Positions 25,158-34,728 are shown, counted from the first letter of the stretch. The stretch: DNA of 64,000 nt from Spirochaetales bacterium (GCA_016342585.1 JAEINK010000012.1:1-64000), one strand, 5' to 3'. The notes: generated from the sequence alone by a model not told the origin. Translations and numbers: made by a program.

Positions 25158-27182
25158 ATGGATTATACCCTTTTTGAAGCAGAAAAAGAGATAGATAGAC
25201 TTTCGGAGTTACTTCGAAAGTATCAGTATGAATATTATGTGTTAACCAGGCCGACCGTCTCCGATTTGGAGTACGATCGGCTTTTTGATCTCCTGACTAA
25301 TCTGGAAAAAAAGTTTCCTGCCCTGGTAAAGGGAGATTCTCCCTCCATGAGGGTCGGGTCAGATCTTGGATCGGATCTTCCCGAATCAACTCACTCAATC
25401 CCCGTATTATCCCTGGATAAAGCCTATAGCTCTGAAGAGGTTATCGGATGGATGGAAAAAATCCGGAAGAATAATCGAAGTGATCTCTCCTTTTATATAG
25501 AAGAAAAGATCGATGGAATTTCCATGGTACTCTATTACAGGGATGGAATCCTTGAGCGGGCTGTAACCAGGGGGAATGGTTTTGTCGGGAATGATGTTAC
25601 GGCTAATGTAAAAACCATAGGTTCAATTCCCCTCCGGCTCCCCAGACCGTATACTATGGCGGTCCGGGGAGAGGTCTATCTGCCCCTGGATAAATTTTCA
25701 GAGATCAATAAGGGGATGGAGGTGCCCTATGCAAATCCCCGAAACCTTGCGGCGGGAACTATCAGGCGGAAAAAGAGTTCGGAAGTTGCCTCGGTTCCTC
25801 TGGATTGCTTTATCTATGAAGGATTTCTCGAAGAGTCCGAGGGGCTGACTCTCCCTGTAACCCATAAAGAGGTTCTTGACGAACTGGAATTATCCGGTTT
25901 CCGATTGAATCCCCGAAATCATATTTTTACCCCTGAAGATACAAGTGATAATATCAGGAAATTTCTTGATTCCGAAACAGAGGATAGAAGCGAACTTGGT
26001 TATGAGATTGATGGTCTGGTTATAAAAATAAACGAGCTTGATATTCGAGAAGAGCTGGGGTACACAGGGCATCATCCCCGGTGGGCTTTAGCGTATAAGT
26101 TTGAATCTCCCCAGGGGGAGACGACTCTCCTTTCTATAACTATCCAGGTTGGCAGGACCGGGCGGATAACCCCTGTGGCCCGGGTTGAACCTGTCCTCAT
26201 CGGCGGTTCAACCATTTCAAATGTAACCCTCCACAACCAGGATTATATAAATCTCCTGGAGCTTGCTGTGGGGGATCGGGTTACCGTTTCCAAGAGGGGG
26301 GATGTGATCCCCGCGGTGGAATCGGTGGTTGAAAAAAATGAGGATAATTATCCTGTGTGGAAGATTCCCGATAAATGCCCTGTCTGTGGGGCAGAACTCA
26401 CCCTTAAGGGGGCTCATAATTTCTGTCCGAACCCATCATGTCCTGACCAGGTGAGGGGACGCCTCTTCTTTTTCGTAGGGAAAGGGCAGATGGATATTGA
26501 GAATCTTGGTCCCGAAACGGTCGATACCCTTATGAGCGAGGGGCTGATACAGGATATTCAGGATCTCTTTACCTTTGATCCTGCCGCCCTTGAGGGGCTT
26601 GCAGGATTTAAGGAAAAAAAGATCAAGGCGATAAAAGAGGGGATAGCCAAAAGCCTTAACCGTCCCTTCAAGACCGTTCTCGCCAGCCTTGGGATCCCCG
26701 AATTGGGAAGTCGGAGCGCTGAACTCCTGATCGAAGGAGGATTCCGCAGTATGGATTCTCTTCTGGATGCGGCGGATAAAAATGATATAGAAGCCCTGGT
26801 GAATATTGACGGGGTCGGAGAGGTGACTGCCGGGATAATTGTATCGGAATTAAACAAACCGGAGGTGCGAAAGAGGATAGATGGATTAAGATCTGCCGGT
26901 CTTCAGTTTTATGCTCCCGAGGAGGAGGCTTCCACTGAACCGCAAATTTTTGAAGGTCAGACCTGGTGTGTTACCGGGAGTTTTGAAGCCTTCAAACCTC
27001 GATCTCTGGCTGTGGAGGAGATAAAAAAGAGGGGGGGGAAGTCTGTCTCATCTGTGACGGGAAAAACAACCCACCTGCTGGCAGGAGAATCCGCCGGAAG
27101 CAAACTGAAAAAAGCCCGGGAAAACGGGGCTGAAATTGTGGATGAAGCAGCATTTCTATCCCTTATTGGTGGTGTGGAATGA
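25158..27182 (+). CDS. ligA: NAD-dependent DNA ligase
   Basis: Seals nicks in replication and repair using NAD. The 674-residue protein has the full LigA order: Ia domain (YYVLTRPTVSDLEYD), adenylation domain with K117 in the KIDG motif, OB fold, four-cysteine zinc finger (CPVCGAEL then CPNPSCP), helix-hairpin-helix repeats and a C-terminal BRCT domain (WCVTGSFEAF). Length is normal. It lies 21 bases after the SPOR protein and overlaps the following TylF-like gene by four bases. Confidence 0.97.
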   Translation: MDYTLFEAEKEIDRLSELLRKYQYEYYVLTRPTVSDLEYDRLFDLLTNLEKKFPALVKGDSPSMRVGSDLGSDLPESTHSIPVLSLDKAYSSEEVIGWMEKIRKNNRSDLSFYIEEKIDGISMVLYYRDGILERAVTRGNGFVGNDVTANVKTIGSIPLRLPRPYTMAVRGEVYLPLDKFSEINKGMEVPYANPRNLAAGTIRRKKSSEVASVPLDCFIYEGFLEESEGLTLPVTHKEVLDELELSGFRLNPRNHIFTPEDTSDNIRKFLDSETEDRSELGYEIDGLVIKINELDIREELGYTGHHPRWALAYKFESPQGETTLLSITIQVGRTGRITPVARVEPVLIGGSTISNVTLHNQDYINLLELAVGDRVTVSKRGDVIPAVESVVEKNEDNYPVWKIPDKCPVCGAELTLKGAHNFCPNPSCPDQVRGRLFFFVGKGQMDIENLGPETVDTLMSEGLIQDIQDLFTFDPAALEGLAGFKEKKIKAIKEGIAKSLNRPFKTVLASLGIPELGSRSAELLIEGGFRSMDSLLDAADKNDIEALVNIDGVGEVTAGIIVSELNKPEVRKRIDGLRSAGLQFYAPEEEASTEPQIFEGQTWCVTGSFEAFKPRSLAVEEIKKRGGKSVSSVTGKTTHLLAGESAGSKLKKARENGAEIVDEAAFLSLIGGVE

Positions 27183-28048
27183 GTAAAGAACCTGAATCCA
27201 ATGATGGTCTCCCTGTGGCTGACGGGACAAAAGGGGGCTCTCGCATTAAATCGATGGATGGAGTGGACGAGAAGGTTCTTTCCAGGGCATTGAATCGAAT
27301 AGGATGGGGAACCATTCCCCCCGATCAGTGGCGAATCGATTTAGAGCCGGGATTCCTTGAGATTTGGGACAGGGTCAAACCTTTCACTATGACATCAGCA
27401 GAGCGTGGTTATGGACTTTACAAAGGAGTTGAGTATCTTCATGCGAATAAGATTTCCGGGGCGCTCGTTGAGTGCGGCGTCTGGAAGGGTGGTTCCTGTA
27501 TGTTGATGGCCCTCAGTTTTATGGCCAGAGGGGAGATGGACCGGCTTCTTTATCTGTATGATACCTTCACCGGGATGACAGAACCTACCGATGAGGATGT
27601 AATCGCCTGGAATAACCTTTCCGTTTCCCGGAAGATGGCTGAAGAAAAGCGGGCGGGGCGGGACTCTTTTGGATCCTGGGCTGTTGGATTCGAGGATGTG
27701 CGACAGAATATCCTTTCTATCGGTTATCCCGAAGAGAGGCTCTGTATGATCTCCGGTGATGTGGAAAAGACCCTGAAGACCGATCCATTCAATCAGGAGA
27801 TTCCTGAGAAGATTGCTCTTCTCCGACTTGATACGGACTGGTATGAGTCCACGAAGGCGGAACTTGAAATCCTTTACCCGAAACTTGTTCCCGGTGGAAT
27901 TCTTGTTATTGATGATTATGGCCATTTCAAAGGGGCTCGGCGTGCTGTTGATGAGTACTTTGAGGGCCTTCCTGCCGGTGCCCGTCCATTTTTAAGCCGT
28001 CTGGATTATACCGGACGCATGGCGGTTAAACCGGGTCCTTTAGAGTAA
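27179..28048 (+). CDS. TylF/MycF-family methyltransferase
   Basis: A 289-residue SAM-dependent methyltransferase of the macrocin O-methyltransferase (TylF) family. Recognisable parts are VECGVWKGGSCMLMA (SAM site), the YDTFTGMTEP segment, LLRLDTDWYEST (metal-binding Asp) and VIDDYGHFKGAR. Family members methylate sugar hydroxyls in antibiotics, and many bacterial relatives lie in surface-polysaccharide loci. Translation is coupled to ligA through an ATGA overlap, although no functional link to ligation is obvious. The target here is unknown; a surface glycan is the most reasonable guess. Confidence 0.83.
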   Translation: MSKEPESNDGLPVADGTKGGSRIKSMDGVDEKVLSRALNRIGWGTIPPDQWRIDLEPGFLEIWDRVKPFTMTSAERGYGLYKGVEYLHANKISGALVECGVWKGGSCMLMALSFMARGEMDRLLYLYDTFTGMTEPTDEDVIAWNNLSVSRKMAEEKRAGRDSFGSWAVGFEDVRQNILSIGYPEERLCMISGDVEKTLKTDPFNQEIPEKIALLRLDTDWYESTKAELEILYPKLVPGGILVIDDYGHFKGARRAVDEYFEGLPAGARPFLSRLDYTGRMAVKPGPLE

Positions 28049-28061
28049 ACACAGATTATTT

Positions 28062-29672
28062 TCAGTTTAAGAGTGTGATCCCCAATCCCGCAGAGACAAG
28101 GGGGGGATTATCCTTATTAAAATCCAGCCGGCCTAATCCTGCTATGAAGACACCCGTTCTGGGGATTCTCAACCCCAATTCCAGACTACTCGAAGGGGAA
28201 GATTCCAGGGCTAACCTTTCAGAAAAAGATTGTGTCCTTACGGATACGGAGAGGCCTGTGATAAAATATCTGTATTGCCAGAGAACCCCCGCCTTTAATC
28301 CTCCGCTTATAAAATTATCATCTTCCCGGATTATAAAATTCAATAAAGGAGTTAAAAACATCCTTACCTTCCCCGGGCCGGAATGGGAAACGCCGAATGA
28401 GAGTTCCAGTGGAATCCCCGTTGAGATTTCTGTTTCAGAAGTTCCACCCCCGAATGCGGAGTCCCCGGATATCTGCCACTGAAGGCTTAAAAGTCCGGCC
28501 CACTGGAAGGTGGTGTAAGGGGCCGGGAATTTACATTTTACCGAGCTCCCTGCCGAAAACACCTCCGAATCCCCTTCAGAACTTTGAGAATAGGCACCAT
28601 GGAGGGAGGCTTCCAGACTTTTAAGGGGGGTATATCTGAACCCTCCGGCAACTGTTACCGTCTCGCTGTCATCCGAGGCAGAGAGCATCAGAAGGCTTCC
28701 CGCCTGGAAGGTTTCAACCGCCGCTACTGAGGCCGAAGGGGCAAGGAGGCTTCCTCCTGAACCAATCGCCGATGGGGAGGCGTAATCATTCACATGGGAG
28801 TCGATCTCTATCCTGTATTCCGCTTCTGTCTCTCCGGTTTTTGCAAGGGGGCCCGTTATGGCGAAGTTCTCCTTTTCAGTATAAAATTTGAACTTGAAAT
28901 TATACTCTCCGTCGGGTAATCCTTCCCCTCGGCTATCCATCCCATTCCAGGTAAAGCTTTGTAAGTTACGGGTAAAGGGGCCCAGGTGTATCTCTTTGAC
29001 AATCGCTCCCTTATCATCGGTAATTTCGATAAGACCACTCCCCGGGGCGGAGACCCTGAATGAACCTTCAATCCTCCCCGGGCCATCTGTCAGTGAAGGT
29101 GTGAGTACGGCCCTGCGAAATTTTATTTTTTCGATCCTGAAGGTGAGGGGAATGAATTCCGGAAACAAATTATGAACTCTGTCGGGGGTAAGTTTCATCT
29201 CCAACTTGACTGGTTCATAACCAAATCTTTCGATCTCCATGGTGTAGAATCCGGGCATCAGCTGTAACTCTCCGTTCCCTTTCTCCAGGACAGAACTCAG
29301 GTCAATTTCCGTTTTATTCAGAAATATCCGGGAATCGACAGGCAGATTGGAAAGATTCACTCTTGCAGGAAGGGATAAGAGTTGAAAGCTTAGTTTGTAA
29401 TCTATATCTTCCCGGACCGTAAGATCATAGGTGAGATCCTCGTATCCAGGAGAGGCGAGCTCAATACGGTAGGTCCCTGCGGCAACTTTTCCCGGGCCAG
29501 TCGCTCCGGGAGAGAGTTCTTCTCTGTTGAAACGGATTCTGGCCCCTGCAGGAGTCGTCACCAGAGTGACAACACCTGTCCCCACGGTTGTCTCAAGAGT
29601 TGTCTCCTGACTGAAGAGGGGGTGAAAAATAACGAAATATACGATTATCAGGATGAGAAAATACCTTTTCAT
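28062..29672 (-). CDS. Exported PEGA-domain protein with probable C-terminal beta barrel
   Basis: A 536-residue protein with a signal peptide (cleavage near FSQ), two PEGA-like domains (residues about 35-95 and 100-165, with TPAGARIRFN and LPVDSRIFLN strands), a FlgD-Ig-like module (FTWNGMDSRGEGLPDGEY) and a C-terminal region of alternating hydrophobic and polar residues typical of outer-membrane strands. PEGA domains are common in surface proteins of spirochaetes. It is convergent with the ligA/TylF pair and divergent from the next gene. Function unknown. Confidence 0.72.
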   Translation of the reverse strand: MKRYFLILIIVYFVIFHPLFSQETTLETTVGTGVVTLVTTPAGARIRFNREELSPGATGPGKVAAGTYRIELASPGYEDLTYDLTVREDIDYKLSFQLLSLPARVNLSNLPVDSRIFLNKTEIDLSSVLEKGNGELQLMPGFYTMEIERFGYEPVKLEMKLTPDRVHNLFPEFIPLTFRIEKIKFRRAVLTPSLTDGPGRIEGSFRVSAPGSGLIEITDDKGAIVKEIHLGPFTRNLQSFTWNGMDSRGEGLPDGEYNFKFKFYTEKENFAITGPLAKTGETEAEYRIEIDSHVNDYASPSAIGSGGSLLAPSASVAAVETFQAGSLLMLSASDDSETVTVAGGFRYTPLKSLEASLHGAYSQSSEGDSEVFSAGSSVKCKFPAPYTTFQWAGLLSLQWQISGDSAFGGGTSETEISTGIPLELSFGVSHSGPGKVRMFLTPLLNFIIREDDNFISGGLKAGVLWQYRYFITGLSVSVRTQSFSERLALESSPSSSLELGLRIPRTGVFIAGLGRLDFNKDNPPLVSAGLGITLLN

Positions 29673-29679
29673 GTGAAAA

Positions 29680-29708
29680 TTGTACTACTGCAGGTGAAAA
29701 ATTACAAT
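29680..29708 (+). promoter_or_regulatory. Possible promoter of the 29730 gene
   Basis: TTGTAC (29680-29685), a 17-base spacer and TACAAT (29703-29708) lie 21 bases before the ATG. The region overlaps the start of the divergent PEGA gene. Confidence 0.4.
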
Positions 29709-29729
29709 TCACTTACCGATAATCAATGT

Positions 29730-30272
29730 ATGGCTAAACTAAGGATCCTTTTTTTGATGCTGATCACATCCCTTTTTTTCCTTGCGGCAGAGGAGAACCT
29801 TGATTTTCAACCCCTCCCCAAGGGATTTCAGGATATTACTCTCGGGTTGAGTATGGATGAGACCCGGGCGGCCCTGATGGACGATGCCTGGTTTCTTTTT
29901 CGGGGTGAACCGGATGTGAGTCTTCTATCTTCCCCGAACCAGACTCTCATCGATTCCAGAGGGGCCGATTATGTTTCCCGGGGACTTTTTCAATTTAAGG
30001 ATGATTTCCTTTATACAATTACAATCATTCTGAATTCCGAGAGAATGGATTATTTCTCCATGTTTACATCCTTCAATCAGAAGTATGGCGAATTCTCATC
30101 CCTTAATCCGGATATGGCCGTGTGGGAAGATGATACGGTAAGGATCTCTCTGGAAAAGCCCCTCTCGGTAAAGTATATTCATAAGGAAACATTTGAGACC
30201 CTCCGCAGGGAAGCTGCCAGAGGGATAAATCTGGGGACAATGAACAGACAGGAGTTTATAGATCAGTTTTGA
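29730..30272 (+). CDS. Exported protein of unknown function
   Basis: A 180-residue protein with a signal peptide (MAKLR plus hydrophobic stretch, cleavage near AAE). The mature part has the pattern of small bacterial periplasmic proteins with a GFQDITLGLSMDETRAAL segment, which recalls the BamE/SmpA-like start seen in other exported proteins (a surface G-x-S-x-x-E-x helix), though this is only a resemblance. Start 29730 was chosen at the signal peptide; the longer frame would begin inside the divergent gene. It overlaps the DUF192 gene by four bases. Confidence 0.62.
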   Translation: MAKLRILFLMLITSLFFLAAEENLDFQPLPKGFQDITLGLSMDETRAALMDDAWFLFRGEPDVSLLSSPNQTLIDSRGADYVSRGLFQFKDDFLYTITIILNSERMDYFSMFTSFNQKYGEFSSLNPDMAVWEDDTVRISLEKPLSVKYIHKETFETLRREAARGINLGTMNRQEFIDQF

Positions 30273-30733
30273 AAAATAAAATAATTATTATCGCAATCTT
30301 CTTCATCTTTTTTTCCATAACGGCTGGCTGTACGGGGCGCCAGGAGGAGCGGTTGGAAGAAATTTCCATTGAAATTAATGGTCATGGTTTTCTGGTAGAA
30401 GTGGCAGACAATTCGGAAGAGAGGCAGCGGGGGTATATGGAGCGGGAAGGTATCGGTCATGATGAGGGGATGCTCTTTGTTTTCAGGGGGGATCAGAGAC
30501 TCTCATTCTGGATGAAGAATACACCCAGCCCCCTCTCCATCGCTTATATCGATTCCCGGGGTGTCATCCGGGAGATTCATCACATGGAACCCTTTTCAGA
30601 GAAACCTGTTCCCTCTGCCGGTTCGGTACGGTACGCCCTGGAGGTGAATCAGGGGCGCTTCAGTGAATTGGGGATTGTACCGGGAGACAAGCTAGAGTTC
30701 CCGGGGGGTAAACTCCCCACCACCTCCGAGTGA
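30269..30733 (+). CDS. DUF192 lipoprotein
   Basis: A 154-residue protein of the DUF192 family, recognised by VEVADNSEERQRGYM, MLFVFRGDQRLSFWMKNT and ALEVNQGRF segments. The N-terminus is a signal peptide with a spirochaete-style relaxed lipobox ending at C21 (ITAGC), so it is probably anchored in a membrane. The start is TTG at 30269, overlapping the stop of the gene before it, which suggests coupled translation. The biochemical role of DUF192 is not established. Confidence 0.82.
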   Translation: MKNKIIIIAIFFIFFSITAGCTGRQEERLEEISIEINGHGFLVEVADNSEERQRGYMEREGIGHDEGMLFVFRGDQRLSFWMKNTPSPLSIAYIDSRGVIREIHHMEPFSEKPVPSAGSVRYALEVNQGRFSELGIVPGDKLEFPGGKLPTTSE

Positions 30734-30747
30734 AATTTTAAGTAAAA

Positions 30748-31005
30748 CTACTCATCCAGATCGGGAAAGAGATCCAGGGCAGGTTTTTCTCTCTCCGATG
30801 AACCGGCCCCTCTGGTTTCTTCCACCGGGGGAGTGTTCACCAGGATTTCTACCTTTCTCTCTATTTTTCCCAGCTCTTTTTCCAGTCCCCGTGAGATTTT
30901 GATTCCCTCTTCAAAAAGACCAACAGCCTCTTCAAGGGGGCACTCTTCGTTTATGTTTCTGCTTATTTCTTCAAGTCGCTGAAGTCGTTCTTCAAAGCTT
31001 TTCAT
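30748..31005 (-). CDS. xseB: Exodeoxyribonuclease VII small subunit
   Basis: Small subunit of the single-strand nuclease ExoVII. The 85-residue protein has the conserved FEERLQRLEEI start, the PLEEAVGLFEEGIKI segment and the coiled helix that follows; the C-terminal about 25 residues are variable. It overlaps xseA by 14 bases and is the second gene of a two-gene operon. Confidence 0.93.
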   Translation of the reverse strand: MKSFEERLQRLEEISRNINEECPLEEAVGLFEEGIKISRGLEKELGKIERKVEILVNTPPVEETRGAGSSEREKPALDLFPDLDE

Positions 31006-32206
31006 TCTTTATTTCCTCTACTATGGCCGAAATATCTCCGTCAGCCATCTCTATCTCTATTTTTCCGCCAATTTGCGCCTGGTCCGGCCGGGTTATAAGT
31101 TTACCAGTCTCCGAATCTTTCAGCAGGGCATACCCCCTGTGTAAAACCGTGGTGGGGCTTCCGGCTTCCAGGGTGGATTGAAGGAGCTCTATCCTGTGTT
31201 TTTTTATGCTGATAAGGTTGGCCATACTCCTTTCCATGGTCTCCCTTGCATCATCAAACCGAAGCAGTTTATTCCGGATGAGGGGTTCCATGAGCCGCTT
31301 CATCTCTTCCGGTTTAAATTGATCAAGAAGTAAGCGGATCCTCTCCATTCGCCCCTTTACCTCCCGGCGCATGCTCTCTCTGCAACCGGTAACCTTGTCG
31401 AGGATTTCCTCCCGGGGAGGGCAGACCAGTTCTGCGGCAGCTGAAGGGGTGGGGGCGGCGGCATCAGCCGCGTAATCGGCAAGGCTTGTATCGATTTCGT
31501 GTCCCACCGCCGAGATAACCGGGATGGGGCAGTTTACAATGGCCCTTACCACCACCTCTTCCGAGAAGGGAAGAAGATCTTCCAGAGAGCCTCCTCCCCT
31601 GCCGACGATGAGCAGATCCAAATCATCGAAAAGGGCGGCCCTTTTTATCTGTGCGGCTATCAACTCTCCGGCTTCGACACCCTGAACGGCCGCAGGCAGG
31701 ATTACGATATCCATTCCCGGATTCCGCCGCCTTGTAACCCTCATTATATCCTTGACCGCTGCCCCTGTGGGGGAGGTTACAATCCCGATTTTCTCCGGGA
31801 AGAAGGGGAGCCGTCTTTTCCTTGCACCATCAAAAAAACCTTCCGCGGCCAGTCTTCGTTTTCTCTCTTCCAGCATGGCCAGAATTTCACCCTCTCCCGC
31901 CTTTTCCATGGATTCGCAAATCATCTGATAGGAGCCCCGGGGAGGGTAGACGGAAATACTGCCCCTGATACGGACAAAATTCCCGTCGGAGGGCATGAAT
32001 TTTAAGGTTGAAAGTCTATTCTTGAACATGACTGCGGAAATTACCGCATCCTTATCCTTCAGGGAGAAGTAGTAATGGCCTGTACTCGATGGCCGGAAGT
32101 TTGAAATTTCACCCTCTACCATGAGACCTGTAAACTCCCTCTCAAGCAGGCCTTTCACCATCCTTGTCAGCTGTGAAACCGAAAATGGTTTCTGTTCAAT
32201 TATCAT
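30992..32206 (-). CDS. xseA: Exodeoxyribonuclease VII large subunit
   Basis: Catalytic subunit of ExoVII, which cuts single-stranded DNA to short oligonucleotides. The 404-residue protein has the N-terminal OB fold (VEGEISNFRPSSTGHYYFSLKD), the catalytic domain with VTSPTGAAVKDI, GRGGGSLEDLLPFSEE and SAVGHEIDTSLADYAAD, and a long helical C-terminal part. Length is slightly below the usual 450. First gene of xseA-xseB; divergent from the spiro-SPASM cluster. Confidence 0.95.
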   Translation of the reverse strand: MIIEQKPFSVSQLTRMVKGLLEREFTGLMVEGEISNFRPSSTGHYYFSLKDKDAVISAVMFKNRLSTLKFMPSDGNFVRIRGSISVYPPRGSYQMICESMEKAGEGEILAMLEERKRRLAAEGFFDGARKRRLPFFPEKIGIVTSPTGAAVKDIMRVTRRRNPGMDIVILPAAVQGVEAGELIAAQIKRAALFDDLDLLIVGRGGGSLEDLLPFSEEVVVRAIVNCPIPVISAVGHEIDTSLADYAADAAAPTPSAAAELVCPPREEILDKVTGCRESMRREVKGRMERIRLLLDQFKPEEMKRLMEPLIRNKLLRFDDARETMERSMANLISIKKHRIELLQSTLEAGSPTTVLHRGYALLKDSETGKLITRPDQAQIGGKIEIEMADGDISAIVEEIKNEKL

Positions 32207-32282
32207 GATTTACAATAACCCATCCTCACTGGTTTATGCAATCTGATCTCATATTTAATCAAAAGGGGTCGATAATCATATT

Positions 32283-33788
32283 ATGGGAAATATCGTAATT
32301 ATAAATTGCATTGATTTGAATCCTTTAGCCCTTAAACCCCTTCAGGAGGGGGGCAGCAGCCTCGAAAGGGTTGTTGAAAAAGCGGCCAGGTTTCCGAAGG
32401 TAAAAAAAACAGTAATCATTACCTCGGAGACGTCACCCTCTCTTCATGGTGAGGGTGTTGAAGGAATAGAGCTCGTTTCAAAGGATAAATGGTCCTTATC
32501 GGACCTTTTTTCATTTTTTAAGGATTGTTCGAAGGATTATAAAAGGGTTTTCTATCTATATGGGGATACCCCGCTCATTGATCCGGAAATTGTGGAGAGG
32601 ATGTACCGGAATCATAAGAAGTATTTTGCTCAATACTCCTTCGCCGACGGTTATCCCCATGGTCTTGCTCCGGAAATCCTGGATACTTCAATCCTTCCCG
32701 CCCTCTCGCTCCTTGCTGATCAGGATGATGGGGATATTGATCGAAAATCGGTTTTTACCGTATTAAGCCGGGATATAAACTCTGTCGACATCGAGACCGA
32801 GATCTCTCCGGAGGACCTGAGGTTGCTCCGGGTCTCTCTTACCACCGACTCTACACGGAATTTTCTTCTGCTGGAACGAGTCATGGAAAAAGGTGGGGAG
32901 GATGAGGCCTCCATACTGGCTGTGATAATGAAAAGTCCGGAGATTTTACGAACTCTGCCCGCCTATGTGGATCTGCAGATAAGCTCCGGATGGGTAAACA
33001 AACCCGAATATCTGCCGGATTTTTCGGGGGAGAGTTTCGATCGGGAGAATGATCAAACTCTGAGCCTGGATGACCTTGCGGTGATCGCCGATAAGCTCGA
33101 ATCCTTAAGCCCTGACCTGGTTATTAACCCGGGGTTTCGATGTGAACCCTCAATTCATCCGAATATTGCCGGGATAATCGAAAGCCTTCTTCAAAAACAG
33201 GGATTCTCTCTGATAATTGAGACTTCGGGCCTTGGTTGGTCGGAAGAGGTTCTCGGGGAGATAGAAGCGCTTGATACTGACAGGATTGGGTGGATCGTCG
33301 GGATAGACAGCTGTGATACAGAGGTCTATTCTAAACTCCGCGGTAGGGGGATGGATGAGGCGGAGGCCTTCTTCATGAAGATGAGAGAAAAACATCCTGG
33401 AAAGGTCTGGGTTCAGGCGGTCAGGCTGAAAGGTTATGAGAAACCTCTTGAGGAATTCTATAGAAAGTGGAAAGATATAACCGGAGATCTGATTATCCAA
33501 AAGCATAATGATTACTGCGGAGTCCTCCCCTCACTGAAGGTTACCGACCTTTCCCCCATGAAAAGATTTCCATGCTGGCATATCAAGAGGGATTTAAGTA
33601 TTTTACTCGATGGTACGGTTCTTAAATGCGGACAGTGCCTTGAGAAGGGTGATAAAATGGGAAATATATTAATCGATTCGGCCGAATCCATCTGGGCCAG
33701 GGGGGATGAACTCTATATGGAACATACAAGAGAGAGTTATCCCTCTATCTGCGGGAGGTGTGATGAGTTCTATACCTTCAATTTCTAG
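32283..33788 (+). CDS. Spiro-SPASM protein (radical-SAM-like without the 4Fe-4S motif)
   Basis: A 501-residue protein in three parts: an N-terminal nucleotidyltransferase-like region (residues 1 to about 230, with YLYGDTPLIDPE), a middle region with TIM-barrel-like strands but no CxxxCxxC motif, and a C-terminal SPASM-type cysteine cluster (CWHIKRD, CGQC, ICGRC, residues about 425-500). This is the architecture of the spirochaete-restricted spiro-SPASM family. Lack of the SAM-binding cysteines means it cannot be an ordinary radical SAM enzyme. It is the first gene of a chain of seven overlapping or nearly touching genes that look like a glycan or surface modification pathway; the next gene begins within its last codons. 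Function unknown. Confidence 0.82.
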   Translation: MGNIVIINCIDLNPLALKPLQEGGSSLERVVEKAARFPKVKKTVIITSETSPSLHGEGVEGIELVSKDKWSLSDLFSFFKDCSKDYKRVFYLYGDTPLIDPEIVERMYRNHKKYFAQYSFADGYPHGLAPEILDTSILPALSLLADQDDGDIDRKSVFTVLSRDINSVDIETEISPEDLRLLRVSLTTDSTRNFLLLERVMEKGGEDEASILAVIMKSPEILRTLPAYVDLQISSGWVNKPEYLPDFSGESFDRENDQTLSLDDLAVIADKLESLSPDLVINPGFRCEPSIHPNIAGIIESLLQKQGFSLIIETSGLGWSEEVLGEIEALDTDRIGWIVGIDSCDTEVYSKLRGRGMDEAEAFFMKMREKHPGKVWVQAVRLKGYEKPLEEFYRKWKDITGDLIIQKHNDYCGVLPSLKVTDLSPMKRFPCWHIKRDLSILLDGTVLKCGQCLEKGDKMGNILIDSAESIWARGDELYMEHTRESYPSICGRCDEFYTFNF

Positions 33789-34728
33789 GAATATGCCCGG
33801 AGCCTACACTGTGGCCGGTGGCGTAAAGGCGGGACACAACAGCGGAAGCCGGAAACTTTCCTTACTCCTCCTCAGCCGGGGCGGTCGAATATTCAATCCC
33901 GGTTATATTCAGGAACTTGGAAAGTTCGGTTTTGATGATATCCTCTGCATTGAGGGGCCAAAGGCGCCCCGTGATGTGGAAGTCCTTACCCGGCGTCACC
34001 CGAATGTACGATTTTTGATCCTCCAGCAGGAGTACACTATAGGAGAGCAGATTAATCTGGGGATTGGGGAATCTTTGGGAGAGTATGTCTTTGTCATGTG
34101 GAATGATATGGGGCTCCTCTCTGGTGGTCTCTCCTCCCTGGTGATCGAACGGCTTTTTCAGCGGAATTACCTCTGTACGGTACCCATCCTGCAGAACACC
34201 CGCGGCGAAGTCCTGCCAACCCTTCAGGCTCCTGTCTTCAATAGAAAGTACCTTAAGATGCTCTCTTTAAGCCCTTCACGGGATGGCCGGCTGACACTCT
34301 TTCCCTATGATTTTGCGGGGATCTATAACCGGGCGAAATTTACCCAGGCAGGCGGCTACGATCCCGAGATTAAGACGCCCTACTGGCAGAAGATGGATTT
34401 CGGATTCCGTGCCTTCATGTGGGGGGAGAAGATAAAGTGCGAAACCACGCTTCGGGGGAAGTATCTGGGCGATCCCCCTGTTGAAGACACCTCTCCCGAC
34501 GACTTTTATCATAGATTCTATCTAAAGAACCTTACCGTCAGGTACAATGGAGATGCCGGGTATATTCCCAATGGCCGGTTCTGGTCCTATTTCTTTAAAT
34601 CCGGAAAGGGTTATCTGAAGGCAAGAAAACTCTTCAGGGAAAATCAGGAGATAGTGAAACTTCACCAGTTCCGGTACAAGTATGATGCCACCAGCATTAC
34701 GGATCTCTGGGAGGAAGAGGAACTTTGA
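33763..34728 (+). CDS. Glycosyltransferase-like protein of the spiro-SPASM cluster
   Basis: A 321-residue soluble protein resembling family 2 glycosyltransferases: an N-terminal alpha/beta nucleotide-binding region (SLLLLSRGG, FDDILCIEGP), a VFVMWNDMGLLSG segment in the place of the DxD motif, and later WQKMDFGFRAFMWG. The match is weak and the standard DxD is not intact. Start at 33763 has GGGAGG four bases upstream and overlaps the spiro-SPASM gene by 26 bases; ATG 33793 is an alternative. The end overlaps the SpsF-like gene by four bases. Probable role: sugar transfer in the cluster's pathway. Confidence 0.65.
   Translation: MSSIPSISRNMPGAYTVAGGVKAGHNSGSRKLSLLLLSRGGRIFNPGYIQELGKFGFDDILCIEGPKAPRDVEVLTRRHPNVRFLILQQEYTIGEQINLGIGESLGEYVFVMWNDMGLLSGGLSSLVIERLFQRNYLCTVPILQNTRGEVLPTLQAPVFNRKYLKMLSLSPSRDGRLTLFPYDFAGIYNRAKFTQAGGYDPEIKTPYWQKMDFGFRAFMWGEKIKCETTLRGKYLGDPPVEDTSPDDFYHRFYLKNLTVRYNGDAGYIPNGRFWSYFFKSGKGYLKARKLFRENQEIVKLHQFRYKYDATSITDLWEEEEL

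Noticed and set aside
29622..29729. Longer N-terminus for the 29730 exported protein
   Set aside because: It would place 36 mostly polar residues before an evident signal peptide and overlaps the start of the divergent PEGA gene.
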